From: Sarcomyxa edulis
Taxonomy: Eukaryota; Basidiomycota; Agaricomycetes; Agaricales; Mycenaceae
Assembly (NCBI GenBank): GCA_009761415.1
Contig: QUOL01000003.1
Location: 806,001-870,000 of the forward strand
Direction of reading: 5' to 3'
Length of the DNA stretch: 64,000 nt
Every line of letters starts with the position of its first letter. The stretch's first letter is position 1. Below, one piece after another: positions 12,067 to 24,356 of the stretch. Below the pieces are notes generated by a model. That model searched no databases and had not been told where the DNA came from. It saw only the letters and a program-made list of their open reading frames with translations. A program made the position numbers and the translations under genes.

Positions 12067-13204
12067 ATGACACGCGCTGGTATACGCCTTGTCACTTTCG
12101 ACGCGCTTCATACACTGGTGAAGCCCCGTCTCCCAATCCACGTCCAGTATTCCAACATTTTTGCTCCGTACTTGGGTACCCTAGAACCAGATCTAATCAA
12201 ACATTCGTTCAAGACTGGTAAGCCCGCGTGGAGCCTCTTATACATCTCAGCATCATCATCCCATGGTTCTTCAGCCTTAAGACAACTTCAACGAGAAAAA
12301 CCAGCTTATCTCGATGTTGGAGGCGCTCAGACTTGGTGGCAAGAGGTCATACGGAGAACGGCACTTGGGGCTGGCGCCGAGGAACGAGGTACGTGCAGTC
12401 ACTTCTACAAGTCTCGATATCTTGAACATCGTCGATTTGTTCAGCCATAGATGCTTCCCTACAGGACATAGTACCACGCCTCATGACTGTATTCAGTTCG
12501 AAAGAGGGATATATGGCATTCGACGATGCCCTTCCTACTTGTCAGTCTTTTTCCTTTGTCCTTCACTGGCAGCAACCCACTTTCCTTTCCCGCTCGCGGA
12601 CGTCTATCCGACGTTCCCATGGTCAGCTATCGAACTCATGATCATCATCATTATGGGCTATAACAGTGCAGCACCTAAACGAGACCATGAAGATCCGCAC
12701 AGCGATTGTGAGCAATGCAGATGCACGTATGCGTGAGTGGCGAAAAAAATTCTGGGCACGTTGGCTTTTGGATATCAAGTGACTTCCCTTCCCTTCAAGG
12801 TCAGGTCCTTCTTGATCTTGATTTAGCCACGTCTCTTCGTCCCATCATCCTTAGTGAGGAAGAGGGAATCGAGAAGCCAGATCCTGAGATGTTTTTCCGT
12901 GCCATGAAGTATGATAGCGTCCCCGTGAAGCCCGAGGATTGCTTGCATGTGGGAGATGAGTTGGAATGGTGAGGATCGTGTTTTTTGCTTGTTTCCAAAG
13001 TGGGATGCTATGATCGAACTGACGTGTCTGTACAGTGACTACCGTGGTGCTGTTGCTGCTGGGATGCATGCTCTTTTGCTACGACGCCCTGGTCCGGATG
13101 GAGAAGACGCACATCGGGACGAAGGAGAGGACTTGAGTGGAGTTCAGGTGATCTCGAATTTGGGGGAGGTCACTCGATGGGTGACGGAATATTCGAGACA
13201 ATGA
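12067..13204 (+). CDS. HAD-like hydrolase, HDHD3/DREG-2 type
   Basis: This is a haloacid dehalogenase superfamily protein built from about six exons. Exon 1 from 12067 gives TRAGIRLVTFDALHTLVKPR, exon 2 a helical cap segment (AYLDVGGAQTWWQEVIRRTA), and later exons IRTAIVSNADARM (motif II region, Ser), EEGIEKPDPEMFFRAM (motif III Lys) and CLHVGDE with DYRGAVAAGMHALLLRR (motif IV). The protein ends GEVTRWVTEYSRQ at 13204. Motif I reads F-D-A-L-H-T-L. The nucleophilic Asp is present, but position +2, normally the acid/base Asp, is Leu. The HDHD3/DREG-2 branch is known to be degenerate here, so a phosphatase activity should not be assumed. The substrate is unknown. It lies 0.2 kb after SND1 on the same strand. 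Confidence 0.8.
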
Positions 13205-14435
13205 CGAGTGACGGACTCTGTCGTGGAAGGCTCATAGACTGAGTTTGGAACACGATGATCCATCAGGCTGGAAGGGAAAACGAGGATCCTGCGTTTTAGG
13301 TCGACACATACTCAGGGTTCCGCACTCCGAGCCCGGAGACCGACGGTTGACCGACGGATCTATATGCTGTGACTCTGCCAAGATTGTGCGACGTGATTTC
13401 GATGTGTACTGGGCAAGCTCGGTCGGATATTCCACACTACACTTCAATGTCTCTTTGCAGCGCGATCTTGCTGACCTCATGTTGCAATCACCAGCGTTTA
13501 CCGACTCTACGACAAAATTTACGCTAGCCAGCTACTCCTCGGCATTTACTACGGCAAACACAAATGATATGCCATGTAATTACGATCTTTCCGAGAGTCC
13601 GAGAGCTGGACGCGGCCGTCTAAGAGGAGGGCAAGGACGCGTCTGGATGCGCGTCAAGCTCCCACGTGACCTGATAGAACTGCCTCCGTCGCCGGGCTCT
13701 TTGACACGTTGTATGACGGACCGAGACCGAAGGGCCGATTCCGGCTCCGGCTCCGACTCCGTTATCTCATCTCTGTGTCGCTATATAGCCGATCTTCCGT
13801 TTTCTTTTTTCTTCGCATTCGCCAAGCCTACACAAGCCTGCAGGAGAGTTTTACATTTCCAGCGTGGGTAGGCTGGGCCCATTCCGCAGTCCTGGTGCAA
13901 GGTCGAGTATCCGTTTTATTTTCACGGAGGTTTGAAGGCAAGCAGGCCACAGGTGTAGTATCGACCGAATTTCCTTTGAGATCCTAACGAGTGTGGCGTC
14001 ACATTTATCCATACATGTGTCCCTCTGCCAGTCCTGCTGCGTGGATGGGACTTTTTAAAAATTCTATATATACGTTACTACAGCTTGGTCGCAAAGGGGA
14101 ACTGATCTGCGATGTCTAGGTGTGGAACATTAACCGGCTTAGGCTCAATTCCAGAAGCTGATACTATACCCGGTATTGCTACTTACATGCAAGCCATGAG
14201 AAGCAGACTACGCCCCAATGCCCAGTGGCAGAGCAGATTTCGAACGTGATGAACCAGGCGTGAAGCAAACGTGATGCATTTACCGGCCATCGACATCACA
14301 GTTGCACACTTCTTGAATCTTTTTCTTTTATACCCGATCTAGATTCTGTCCTCTCTCTCTCTCCAGCTTTTCTCTTTCTCGCCCTTTCCCTCGCGACGAA
14401 GCGCTCTTTGCTTTCACTAATTGTCGCGCTACGAA
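13205..14435. promoter_or_regulatory. Upstream region of the delta-9 desaturase gene
   Basis: 1.2 kb without a supported gene. A short ORF (13245-13871) has no recognisable content. The last 120 bases before the desaturase start are strongly pyrimidine-rich, including a CT run at about 14351-14365 typical of the region around the transcription start of strongly expressed fungal genes. A TATATATAC element lies near 14065, some 370 bp upstream of the start codon. Confidence 0.45.
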
Positions 14436-16202
14436 ATGGGCGTAACGACCACCCCTACTCCCCCTGCAACTCCTCCGAGGTCTTTCCCAGTTCCCACAGC
14501 ATTTGCGAACCTAGAAAAACCATCTCCTGAAGACAACTATGTCACCCGTACTCTTGCCACACAGATAACACTACCTCCGCTTAACCTCGAAAATTGGTAC
14601 AAAGAGCTCGTATGGTTGAACGTCGGCATCATCGTCGTTATGCCTATAGTAGGACTCTACTCGGCCTATTATACGAAGCTTCGCTGGGAAACGGGGGTGT
14701 TCAGTGTGATGTACTACTTCTTCACTGGATTAGGTGCGTTACAGAACAGCGCGTCTTGCCTTTTTCCTTTTTTATCCATCATACATTCTTCCCAGGCATC
14801 ACAGCGGGGTATCATCGATTGTGGGCACATCGATGCTATAACGCGTCTATACCCCTTCAATATTTCCTCGCCCTTGCAGGCGCAGGCGCTGTCGAAGGCT
14901 CCATCAAATGGTGGTCTCGGCATCATCGCGCTCACCATAGATACACCGACACCGATCTTGATCCATACAGCGCGCATCGTGGTTTTTACTGGTCCCACGT
15001 TGGGTGGATAATGACTAAAGCACGTACAAGACCAGGCATGGCTGATATCACCGACCTGAAGAAGAACGATATTGTTATATGGCAACACAAGAACTTTCCT
15101 GCCTGTCTTCTTCTCATGGGTTTCGTCGTTCCTTCTATCATACCGTGGTTAGCATGGGGTGACCTTTCTGGTGGTATCGTCTATGCTGCGGTACTGCGCC
15201 TGGTCTTTGTCCACCACGTGCGTATATTGCTTCTATCGATGCAGCGACGGACATGGCTGATGACTCCCGTTCATTCAAAGTCGACTTTTTGCGTAAATTC
15301 TCTCGCTCATTGGCTTGGAGAAGCTCCATTCGACGATAAACATACCCCTCGAGATCATCTCGTCACCGCCCTCGTTACCATCGGAGAAGGGTATCACAAC
15401 TTCCACCACCAGTTCCCTATGGACTATCGAAATGCCATCAAATGGTACCAGTATGATCCTACGAAATGGTTCATCTGGTGCTGCAAGCAGGTCGGGCTGG
15501 CTAGTCACCTCAAGGTCAGTTTTTAGTTCTAATATAATGACGTCACGGAAACCTCACATCTACGTCATATCCATATAGGTTTTCCCAGATAACGAAGTCC
15601 GCAAGGGCCAGCTCACCATGGAACTCAAGCGCCTGCGGCAAACCCAAGAGAAACTTTCATGGCCTAAAGATAGTAACGACCTACCTATAATAACCTGGAC
15701 CCGGTGTACGTTCACCCATTCATCTTCTGTTCTTCCGATGTTCTAGACTGACATTTCAGTAAGTCCAAGAACTCTCTGCTCAAAAACCATTACTGCTCGT
15801 CTCGGGATTCATTCACGATGTCTCTACGTTTCTTGATCAACATCCAGGCGGCCGGCACCATTTGACGCGATATATTGGCAAGGACGCTACTGCTGCTTTC
15901 TTCGGTGGCGTATACGATCATTCAAATGCTGCGCATAATGTTCGTGGCTTCTTATTCTCCTTCTTCCTATGTATCAACTGACACGAATGACGTGTTTGAC
16001 TCTGCAGCTCTTAGCAATGAAACGCGTCGCGGTGCTACACGGCGGACACCCTCACGCGCTAGACGAAGCATCGATACCACCTTCACAAAGACTACGAATC
16101 GCTCGATACGCAGAGCTCGCGACTCAAACAAATCCAGATACAGCATCAGCTACGAGTACCAGTACAAACTGGAATGTTGATCGGGATATATTGATCGATT
16201 AA
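14436..16202 (+). CDS. OLE1: Delta-9 (stearoyl-CoA) fatty acid desaturase with cytochrome b5 domain
   Basis: This is an ER membrane diiron desaturase that introduces the first double bond into palmitoyl- and stearoyl-CoA. I chose the ATG at 14436 because it opens [14 protein letters not shown] directly before the conserved core. Membrane segments appear at [20 protein letters not shown] and in the hydrophobic stretch around [17 protein letters not shown]. All three histidine boxes are visible: [29 protein letters not shown] and [14 protein letters not shown]-terminal cytochrome b5 domain follows, with the haem-ligand motif FLDQHPGG and the second His region in [13 protein letters not shown], as in yeast Ole1. 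Introns split it at several points. The protein ends [11 protein letters not shown] at 16202. The gene appears intact and is standard for fungi. Confidence 0.95.
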
Positions 16203-17020
16203 ATGATCGAGAAGTCTCATTCTCTTGCATGCTTGTTTCCTTCCCTTATGTTATGATTAGACTCTAAAAGAAGTTTCTTTTCTTTTCCTCTGCAACACTG
16301 TTGCACGTATCGGGCGGTCGCGACGACTACATAGAAACATATACGACGCCTTTTCTATGTTACGGACGTACTTCTGAAACGCCCGAATCATTCCTACGTT
16401 ACATTATAATGCTACTTGATAATTGTCTTGACCACAAGGACGAGTGGGAAGTGCAAGATAAGATCGGCTCCAACTTGGACGTGCTATGTAGGTTCGAACT
16501 TCGTGATATTTGATCGTGTCTAGTTTGCCAAACAAAACAAATCGGGAGAGTCTAGTGGCGTTGTGGCACAGGCACGTCTACGATCTTAGTTATCAGAAGA
16601 TGCGGGGTAATGTTGGCCTCGCAAAGATGACAAGGCCATTGAATATTGCACTTGATGCGCATGCGGTGTATGAGAAGAATACGACCAGACTCGACACTGA
16701 GGCCTCAGGATCGACAAACGAGGTGAGCAGAAGCATACCTCGGTCTTCGATGGTGGAAGAAAAAGTGAATGATATTATAGAACGACGTGCTAGAGAGCAT
16801 GCAAAGTGTGGTGGGGTTTTATGTGTGAGAACTTTGGGGTAAGGGTATGAAAGAAGGAAGTGGCGGTTAAAATGAGAGGATCGTGACTAGATATAGAGAA
16901 ATTACGAACGGCATGTTACATTGGTACAGACAGCATTTGAGCTAGAAATACATTGGTTTGTGATGGCGGGAATCTCAGTCGTCTTGTGAACTATGAATTA
17001 TAGCAGGCGACGGTTTGGAA
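16203..17020. other. Convergent spacer after the desaturase
   Basis: About 0.8 kb between the ends of the desaturase (plus) and the small minus-strand gene at 17021. Two plus-strand ORFs (16301-16513 and 16510-16842) have codon content unlike the neighbours and no recognisable motif. It is probably the desaturase 3' UTR plus non-coding sequence. Confidence 0.4.
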
Positions 17021-17342
17021 TCAGACGTCGGTAGCTCTAGAGGTACAATCAATCTTGCCACTTAGTACTCCACGCACCACCACAAAAGCAAGCCACTCAC
17101 GGAGCCTCGCCACTCCCAGGCGCTTCGACCAATTGTTTAACCGTCTCACTCGCCACCGCCTCATCCTGCCCAGCATCAACCACAGTCGTCGTCACACCGT
17201 TCTTAGTGTTAGCCAAAACCGGCGTGATAGCGTTCTTCTGTAGGAGTGTATGCGCAGCCATGCCTTTGGAATAGTCCTTGATAGATGCGGATTGTTTAGA
17301 GTCTGGGTGGAATGTTTCGGTGGTTGGGTTTGGGGAGGTCAT
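17021..17342 (-). CDS. Small conserved-looking hypothetical protein (about 85 aa)
   Basis: The ATG at 17342 opens a clean frame of about 81 codons starting MTSPNPTTETFHPDSKQSAS and including IKDYSKGMAAHTLLQKN. The frame runs to a GTGAGT donor at about 17090. A matching acceptor at about 17036 adds ATDV and a stop at 17021, giving roughly 85 residues with one 55-nt intron. The composition is polar and alanine/threonine-rich, with no signal peptide or membrane span. I do not recognise the family. The tight intron and well-formed ends argue that it is a real gene. It is probably a small cytosolic or intrinsically disordered protein. Confidence 0.55.
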
Positions 17343-19992
17343 GGTGGTGGTTGTAGTGGTAGGGTGGTTTCGGAGGGAAAGGAGAATAGTCAGATGTGGC
17401 GATTAGTGTATTAGCCTATAGGCGAATGTATGGATGGCGTCAGTGGTCGGGGAGGAGTTTGGGAGGAGCGATTGCGTCGTCATGGGGGGTCCGAGGGGCT
17501 GGTTTTTGCCAGGAGGGGCTTCGAGGTCTATTGGTGCTCCATACATTTGCTTCCGGCCTGGCCTCGATTGGGTGCTCGTCACCGCTTCGATGTACACCAA
17601 GACCGATTCAACAGTGGTATATACGAGCTCTGGAGGATGGAAACGAAGTATCAGTGTAGTGGAGTTTCTTTTTTTTCATTGGTAGCAGAAGCAAACAGGC
17701 TTAAGAACGGAGAATGGTGACGGAATGTAGAAGGGGTTGGAAAAGTATAATACGAACACGGTACCTCAGATGATAGGATGGGGATGGGTAGATTCGAAGG
17801 GAACCCTGCTTGTGGAGTTGCGTTTGTGGTCCTTAGCCCCAATACCATGCAAGTTCGCTCCTAAATCCTCTCATGAAACCCTTATGCACTTAGTGGCCCC
17901 CTCGAACGCAGCGATACGCCACACTAGTATCACTTCGATACTAGAAACTCGAAGATGGTCATGTTCAACAGATCTCAAAGCTTTCCTCGTACCGATATAC
18001 AACGCAATGCGCCAGACCTAGGACCCAACTACATCCAGTCCTTCTTGTATTCCCTCGACCCCGCCGCCGCTATCTCCTCCACTCTAGATCCCAGCCGTAT
18101 GAAATTTGAACGAATAACACGAGGATCGTTACGCAGAATTTCTTGCAGTGTTACAATGGTACGCGGAGAGGAGTGGAAGTGGAGTGTCCAGTAACTGTTT
18201 CCAAACGTCAGAACCAGAACCAGTCAACCAACCAAGGGTCAAGCTGAAAGACAACGCACTCTCCGACTTGATGATACGTCCTATGAGCTTTCATACGCTG
18301 TGGAAGGACCCTTGTCCCCCATGATTCGATTCCTCGAATGACACCGCCTTTCTGTAGGACGTGTGTAGCTGTCTGTTTGATGAGTTCTTTTATTTGTTGC
18401 TGTAGAAAGGAAGGTGCGTGTTATGGTGAGCGTCCAAGGTTGGGTCAGGGTATGGGTATGGATGGACGGACAAACTCGGGGGCTTGGAGGTTATGGGATG
18501 TGATGCATAGGAGCTCGTAGAATGGCATTATGAGTGTGGAGGAGGTTAGAGGAGGAGGACAAGGTTCAATGGGGTCAATTCAAATTTTGACAAAATTTTA
18601 TTCAGTCGTCGAGCGCGTCGACTGTTTTCTACATGCTCAGATTCGTGCTCACTGTTCGACACGACGAGCTTGCATGGAGACATCTTTCTAATAACACTAG
18701 CTTCGACGACACCAAGTAAAACGATACCAATTCAGGTCGCTGTACGTGCAGACACCGGTGTACTCGAGTCAAGACTCTCATGTAGAGACATATGATATAG
18801 AAACGAATCCATATCATTGCAAAAGTGGCTAGAGAGTAGTAGTCTACGATTGGGATGTACCACCTCTGGTAAGGAACAGCACTCCAAGTCAACAACGTTA
18901 TTGCCAACCACCCCGAGGGCGAGAGTGAGCTCCAGCTGAGGGGGCAATGATAGATCGGTCTTGGATAAGCGGTAGACTCCTGCGAGCAGAATGAATATCA
19001 TTCGCAGGGGGACAATAGTGCAAATCCGGAATGAGTAAAGAATCAAAAAATTCGAAAAAACGCGATATTTATACGGGCGGCTGTGTGTGCGTGCTTGCTG
19101 TACTTTCGCACGATCCTTTGTACCGAACATCCATGTCACTCTCAGTTCGAAATGTACATCTGCCAACGTTCCATCGCGTCGACGCGTCAAAGTACGCGTA
19201 TGCATACGCGTCGTATTTTCTGGTCAAGTATCCGTTTTGCAGAATAGGTGGTTGTCTTAATTCCGCGGTGGCGTGTCGTAACTCCAAAGGGTATACATCG
19301 ATCCATGGAAGCCTCGAGGACAGAAGCAAGTATAGATCCCAACTTGGAAAGAGTCGGTCCCGAAGTAGCTGTGCGCTGGCCTTGGATGTTCAGTCCTGAT
19401 AGACGCTGATGGATTCTCGAGCATACCCCATGCTCTTGTCGAGCTAGGATCGCCCTCAATTTTCCTTGCAAACCTTGTACACAACTATCCGACAAGTCTT
19501 ATATGATCTCTCTGGGGACTACCGCGGATTAACCCTCGCTGCTGGCTCGTTGGCTCGGCGCCTTGCTGGCAATTCCATCGACTTCTCCCGTTTAACTGTG
19601 GCGCGTGAGGGGCTGCCGTGCTGCATCGCCACTGCGTTTGTCGACTGCCATCGATGCTACCACCGATGCTGGTATATCGTCGGCTGTGACTCAACTATCC
19701 TACCCTCTAGCTTTTGGCTGCATAGCAACCACTTTCCATCAACAGTTTAGCTTCCGGATTCGCAGCCTTTTTACAAGTCTTCTTCGCCCGGCGTTCTGTC
19801 CAATTTATTCCCGTACATCGAGGCCAGCTCCGGTCGATGTTTTGACGTCAATCACCTACCTTAATTAAATCCTCTTTCTCTCCTCCTCCTTTCTCTCCCT
19901 CAAACTTACCCTCTAGCACTTCCTTTCCTCCTATAAACACCCTTCATCTCCCGCGGCACTCTATTCGCGCTATCTTTTCTTCAAGACTCGCC
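17343..19992. other. Gene-free 2.6 kb stretch upstream of the Mei2 gene
   Basis: No supported gene. ORFs at 17396-17720 and 17737-18194 (plus) and 18629-19205 (minus) lack recognisable motifs. The minus-strand ones contain a few hydrophobic runs (IVPLRMIFILLAGVYRL; LATFAMIWIRFYIICLYMRV) that could be relics of a membrane protein gene, but no continuous splice frame was found. The last 130 bases before 19993 are CT-rich and contain TATAAACACC near 19931, about 60 bp before the Mei2 start, a plausible core promoter. Confidence 0.45.
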
Positions 19993-22900
19993 ATGCCTGA
20001 CTCAAACACGCAGATGCAACCCAATTCTGATCTGACTCAACGAACCAGCCAAAAAAAACGGATGCACCCCCCGCGTTTGCAACACTCGCCTTCTCTCCCA
20101 AATCTTTGGTAAAATCAGCTATCTTTTGGCTTACGCATGCCTCTCACTTCTGATCTCACCCCAGGCTCCCTCCGCGTTTCGGACCCATCCCAGCAGGACT
20201 GGCACAATTTCGCAAGGGAAAATTCCACCAACCCTCGACCCCTCCATCCCTCGCCAGCATTCCTCTCCCAGACTCGACGCCGAACACTCCCACCCCAAAA
20301 TTAAACTCCGAACAGACATTCCAATCAAACCTCCACGACTATAATCCCACCACGCCTACCAAAAAATCTACATCGCTGTCACTCCAGCCTCCCCAGTCAT
20401 TACCTTCTTCCAAGACCCGTTTTCGAGCTGAGCTTGTAAACCCGCAGAAACAGAAAAACGAAAAGCACCTCGCTGAACGTAATTCCCACCTCCTGCTTAC
20501 GCCCCCTCTTACGCCTTCGTCCAGCTTGAGAACTAGTACCAGTATCGAGTCTACAGCTAGTGTCGATGTCGACCACGTGCATGTATCCGAAGAAGGAGAC
20601 CTCGCACCACCACCCTCCGACTCCGATGAAGCGAACGACCTGGTGACCGAAACATCCACCAGGTTCTTGCGTGTGAGTCCTTTTGCGTATAATTCAGGAT
20701 CCGAATACCATGTATCAACGAATAACTGCTCATTCAAATTCGTTGCATCGTTTCGTACCTCCAGGTTGACAACGTTCCACGACACGCCTCTTCGAACGAT
20801 CTCAAAGTAGTGTTACAAAGGGCTTTCACAGCTCATAATCCCATTCCTTCGATAACCGTGCGTCATGACTCTGGTCTTTCACCGTCGTATCCTTCTCTCT
20901 ATCGACCAAACGACCCTCCGGCCACGGTGGCCAACTCGAATGTCAATTCTAGCCGTCCGAAAAGCCCTGACAGTCCCATCAAGGGCATGCTAGTGCGGTT
21001 CCAGGAATCCGAAGGGACCATTATCTTGGCTTTCTTCGACATCAGGGAGGCTGAAAGAGCTAGACAGTATGTCCCACAGATCGACGTTCAGATGCTGGCG
21101 ATAAATACGCAACAGGATGAAAGAGATAGCGGTAAGGCGCTTGCGTGCCGGTTCGTTACTGTCGCTGAGCTCGTCAATGTTAGTCCACCCTTTTCTTCTC
21201 TCTCTGCATGCGACGGAGAGATTGACTCGGATCAGATGATAGGAAGTTCTTTGTTTCTGGACGAGTCGGACGGCGGGTTTTATGTGGCCGTTGAAGACAA
21301 GGCTACTACCGCGGACCAGCAGCTCGAAAACGATGTGAGAGTCTTGGACGACGATCGTTCCGGTGTCGACCCAAACGAAATCCACGAGGTTCACGAAGAT
21401 CGTCCCGAGATAAACCCAGATATATTGAAAAGCTTCCTTGAATCGTTTGGGCCTCTTCGCGCTTTCAGAGAACCCAAAGAATATTTCGGCAGCAAGCAGG
21501 TAAATCTCGGATTGTTCGAGTCTGTCATATGTTACTAATTCGAACCATGTTTCCTCTATTATGGCAGGTGTTCCATGTCGAGTTCTTCGACCTCCGAGAC
21601 GCTAATGCTGCATCCACCGCTGTGCATCAGCAGGTCGTGTTCGGCGTTCGATTACGCGTGTTCGTGCCTAGCGTTCGTCAAAGGGAATACTTTGACGAGA
21701 AAATGTTGCGAGACGACCAAAGAGCTTACACATCGTCGCAGAGTTCGGTACCATTTCCGAGCGCGCCCGTTGTTGAACACGAGGACCCCGTGGGATCGAT
21801 GTTCAGATCGGCGGGCGAGTTCTCTCAGACTCGCGAGAGGTTCTTCTGCGTCGACGGTTCTGACGGCGTGCGTGGGCCTGACGATTCGGAGTCTCCTCTG
21901 ATTCCTGCGGAAAAAGCGCCCCCTTCCCCAACTCATTTCTATACTTCTCCTGGGTCATCCCCAACGCATGGTCGTCCTATCCCGAACTATGCTTTCTTCG
22001 ATTCGCTGGGGAGACCTCGAACAGACAGAGTGAACTATCCATCGGGACAGCCACTCCTCGTTTCGAACAACGCCAACGTGAGCGAGTCTGACGAACCAGA
22101 CAACAGATTTCTTCCTGAACATGGGGAACCATTAGAATACCCTCCAGCATTCTATCCGTCTCCAGGATTCCAATCTCCACACGATTGCTATTACGGTCCT
22201 CCCCTCGGTCCAAGCCCTGGTCCGTCGATCGGTCATTCCTACTATAATGCCTGTCCACCACCGTCATTGTCCCCGCCATCGGTTTACTATCCAACCCAAC
22301 CTCAATCTCAATATCCTGTCACCTCACCGTCCCCTGTGTCTGGTTACGAGTACGAGTCTCACCCCCAGGCGAACGCGAACGCTAGCGTGAATGGTAACCC
22401 GAGAAACTGGGCCTTCGAGCATGCTATGGCCACCGCTGCCAACAACATAGGTCCGAATGTCAATGCTGGCTCTGGTCCTGGAACGAGTGTCAACGGAGAG
22501 TATTGGTATCCTGGGATGGTACCTCCCACAGGCGACCCTTATTATGCGCCTTACACTCCCCATCCATACCCTCACCCTCAGCAAGGACAGCCTTATTCCT
22601 TCTATCCAATCCCACCCAAGCATCACGCGCCACTGCCACTGCCACTACCACTGATGCAGTGGGATTCGTTCGGAAATCCAGTACACCCTGATATCCGACA
22701 GTCCAACCCACCTTCTCCTGTTCACCTCGCCAGCGCGTCCAGTCACGGTGAGATACCGTTTCGCACGCGTGCAACTGCCGCCACAATTCGCGAGCCGGCT
22801 GCTTCGACGGACCGTAATCAGTTGAACCTGGCGCGTATTGAGGATGGGAAAGATACCCGTACTACGATTATGATCAAGAATATCCCGAACAAGATGAGCG

Positions 22901-23685
22901 ACCGGGATTTGGTGATGTATATTGACAGCGTGTGTCCGAGGAAGATCGATTTCTTGTATTTGAGGATGGATTTTCAGAATGGTGCGTGATGGTGGTTTCT
23001 GTCTTTGAGAGTGGATTTGGTTCTAATCATGTCGTCTGCAGGATGTAATGTTGGGTACGCATTCGTGAACTTTATCGACGTGAAAGATCTGTTGGTATTT
23101 GCGAAAAGTAGATTAGGAGAGAGATGGTGAATTAATTTGGAATTCTGTATGCTAAACTTCGGTCTCAATTTTCTTTCTATCAGGAATATGTTTTCCAGCG
23201 AGAAAGTACTCCAGATGAGTTACGCCAATTATCAGTATGTCTTTCACGCCCATGATCAACGTTTGTGCGTGATACTCATAGACGTCTTCTATTGCAGAGG
23301 AAAGGAAGCGTGTGTCGAGAAGTTCAAAAACTCGTGCATCATGGACGAGCGCGAAGCTTGGAGACCAAAGATATTCTACTCCGAACCCGGACCTGATCAA
23401 GGCCTTCCGGAACCATTCCCTTCGCCCACGCATCTCCGACGAAAAGAACGTAGTTCTTATAATCGTGGTACACTCTTTCCTCCTGTGGGTAGCAACGTTC
23501 AAGGCTCTCAGAGTACGCAACATCCCCCTCCTCGTCGACTCCAGCCGCATGGAGATCATCGTTCGCGTCAGTCACATCAGGAAAGGGACCGCGTCAACCA
23601 TCCTATTCCTCCTCGGCTCGAAGAAACAGACCAGTCTCCGTTCGTCGTCAAGCGCAACAATACAGCTCGGCATCCCAGGATGTGA
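19993..23685 (+). CDS. mei2: Mei2-type RNA-binding protein
   Basis: This is an RNA-binding protein of the Mei2 family; in fission yeast, Mei2 is a master switch of meiosis that binds a non-coding RNA. Exon 1 from 19993 (MPDSNTQMQPNSDL) ends within NLW and joins across a 56-nt intron to LPPRFGPIPAGLAQF. A Ser/Pro-rich region follows. A first RRM-like segment reads FLRVDNVPRHASSNDLKVV and later GTIILAFFDIREAERARQYV, with a second near FHVEFFDLRDANAAS. A long Pro/Tyr/Ser-rich disordered stretch (about 22000-22750) precedes the diagnostic C-terminal Mei2 RRM. There, TTIMIKNIPNKMSDRDLVMY, IDFLYLRMDFQNGCNVGYAF, VNF, and VLQMSYANYQGKEACVEKF are assembled across three introns. It ends at 23685. The gene looks intact and is much longer than the RRMs alone require. 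Confidence 0.92.
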
Positions 23686-24356
23686 GATGCTCTCTGAGTC
23701 CTATTTAATCTGGCCTTGCCATGCACAAGTCTAACTTCACGCTCCCTGAGCTTACCTACTAATCTATTCATTTGTTTTTTCGTGTTGCTTTCATGTCCAA
23801 ACTCTACCATCGATGTCAGACATTCATTCATTCATATTTTTCATCTTCTCGTTACATCTATACCTCATTCCATCTCCTTCCCCTAATTTAATATATATCG
23901 CGGTTTTTTCTTTCGTTTCTCCCCTCTCAATACATCTACTAAGTACAGGGAGCTCTAGTTTATCATCGACAGGCTGAATCTCGAGCAACCCTTGGAGGAT
24001 GTGCTTTAGCAATATATACAACTCTGGCGGTGCATGTGTCGATATATAGTTTAGTCACAGCTGGCAGTTTGACAGAATCGAGAATACATCATTCTTTGAA
24101 GTAACGCATACTCGAGTTGTGTTCATTACTTTTCTCTGTTCCTTGTTCGGGGATCCCCAAACCACGCGTCTAAAATAAACTTTGCGTCCGATGTCGATGC
24201 CCAGACTAATCACGTGCTGTTCGACGACGACGACCTCTTAATCGACGATTCGACATTCCCTTTCGACTCGGACTCTCGGAGTACTGATACGTCTCAAATC
24301 CTTCTGCTTTGTGGAAAAAATATATATAGTCGATATTCAAATCACACACAAAAGAG
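23686..24356. promoter_or_regulatory. Spacer and GCN5 upstream region
   Basis: 0.67 kb without a gene. It holds the Mei2 3' end and the GCN5 promoter. A TATATATAG element occurs near 24321, only about 35 bp before the chosen GCN5 ATG. Either transcription starts from other elements, or the real translation start lies a little further downstream. Confidence 0.4.

Noticed and set aside
14594..15526. Long plus-strand ORF (310 codons) taken as a single exon of the desaturase
   Set aside because: Only part of it is in the coding frame. Its N-terminal section is out of frame with exon 1, and it includes two introns, at about 14734-14796 and 15219-15279.
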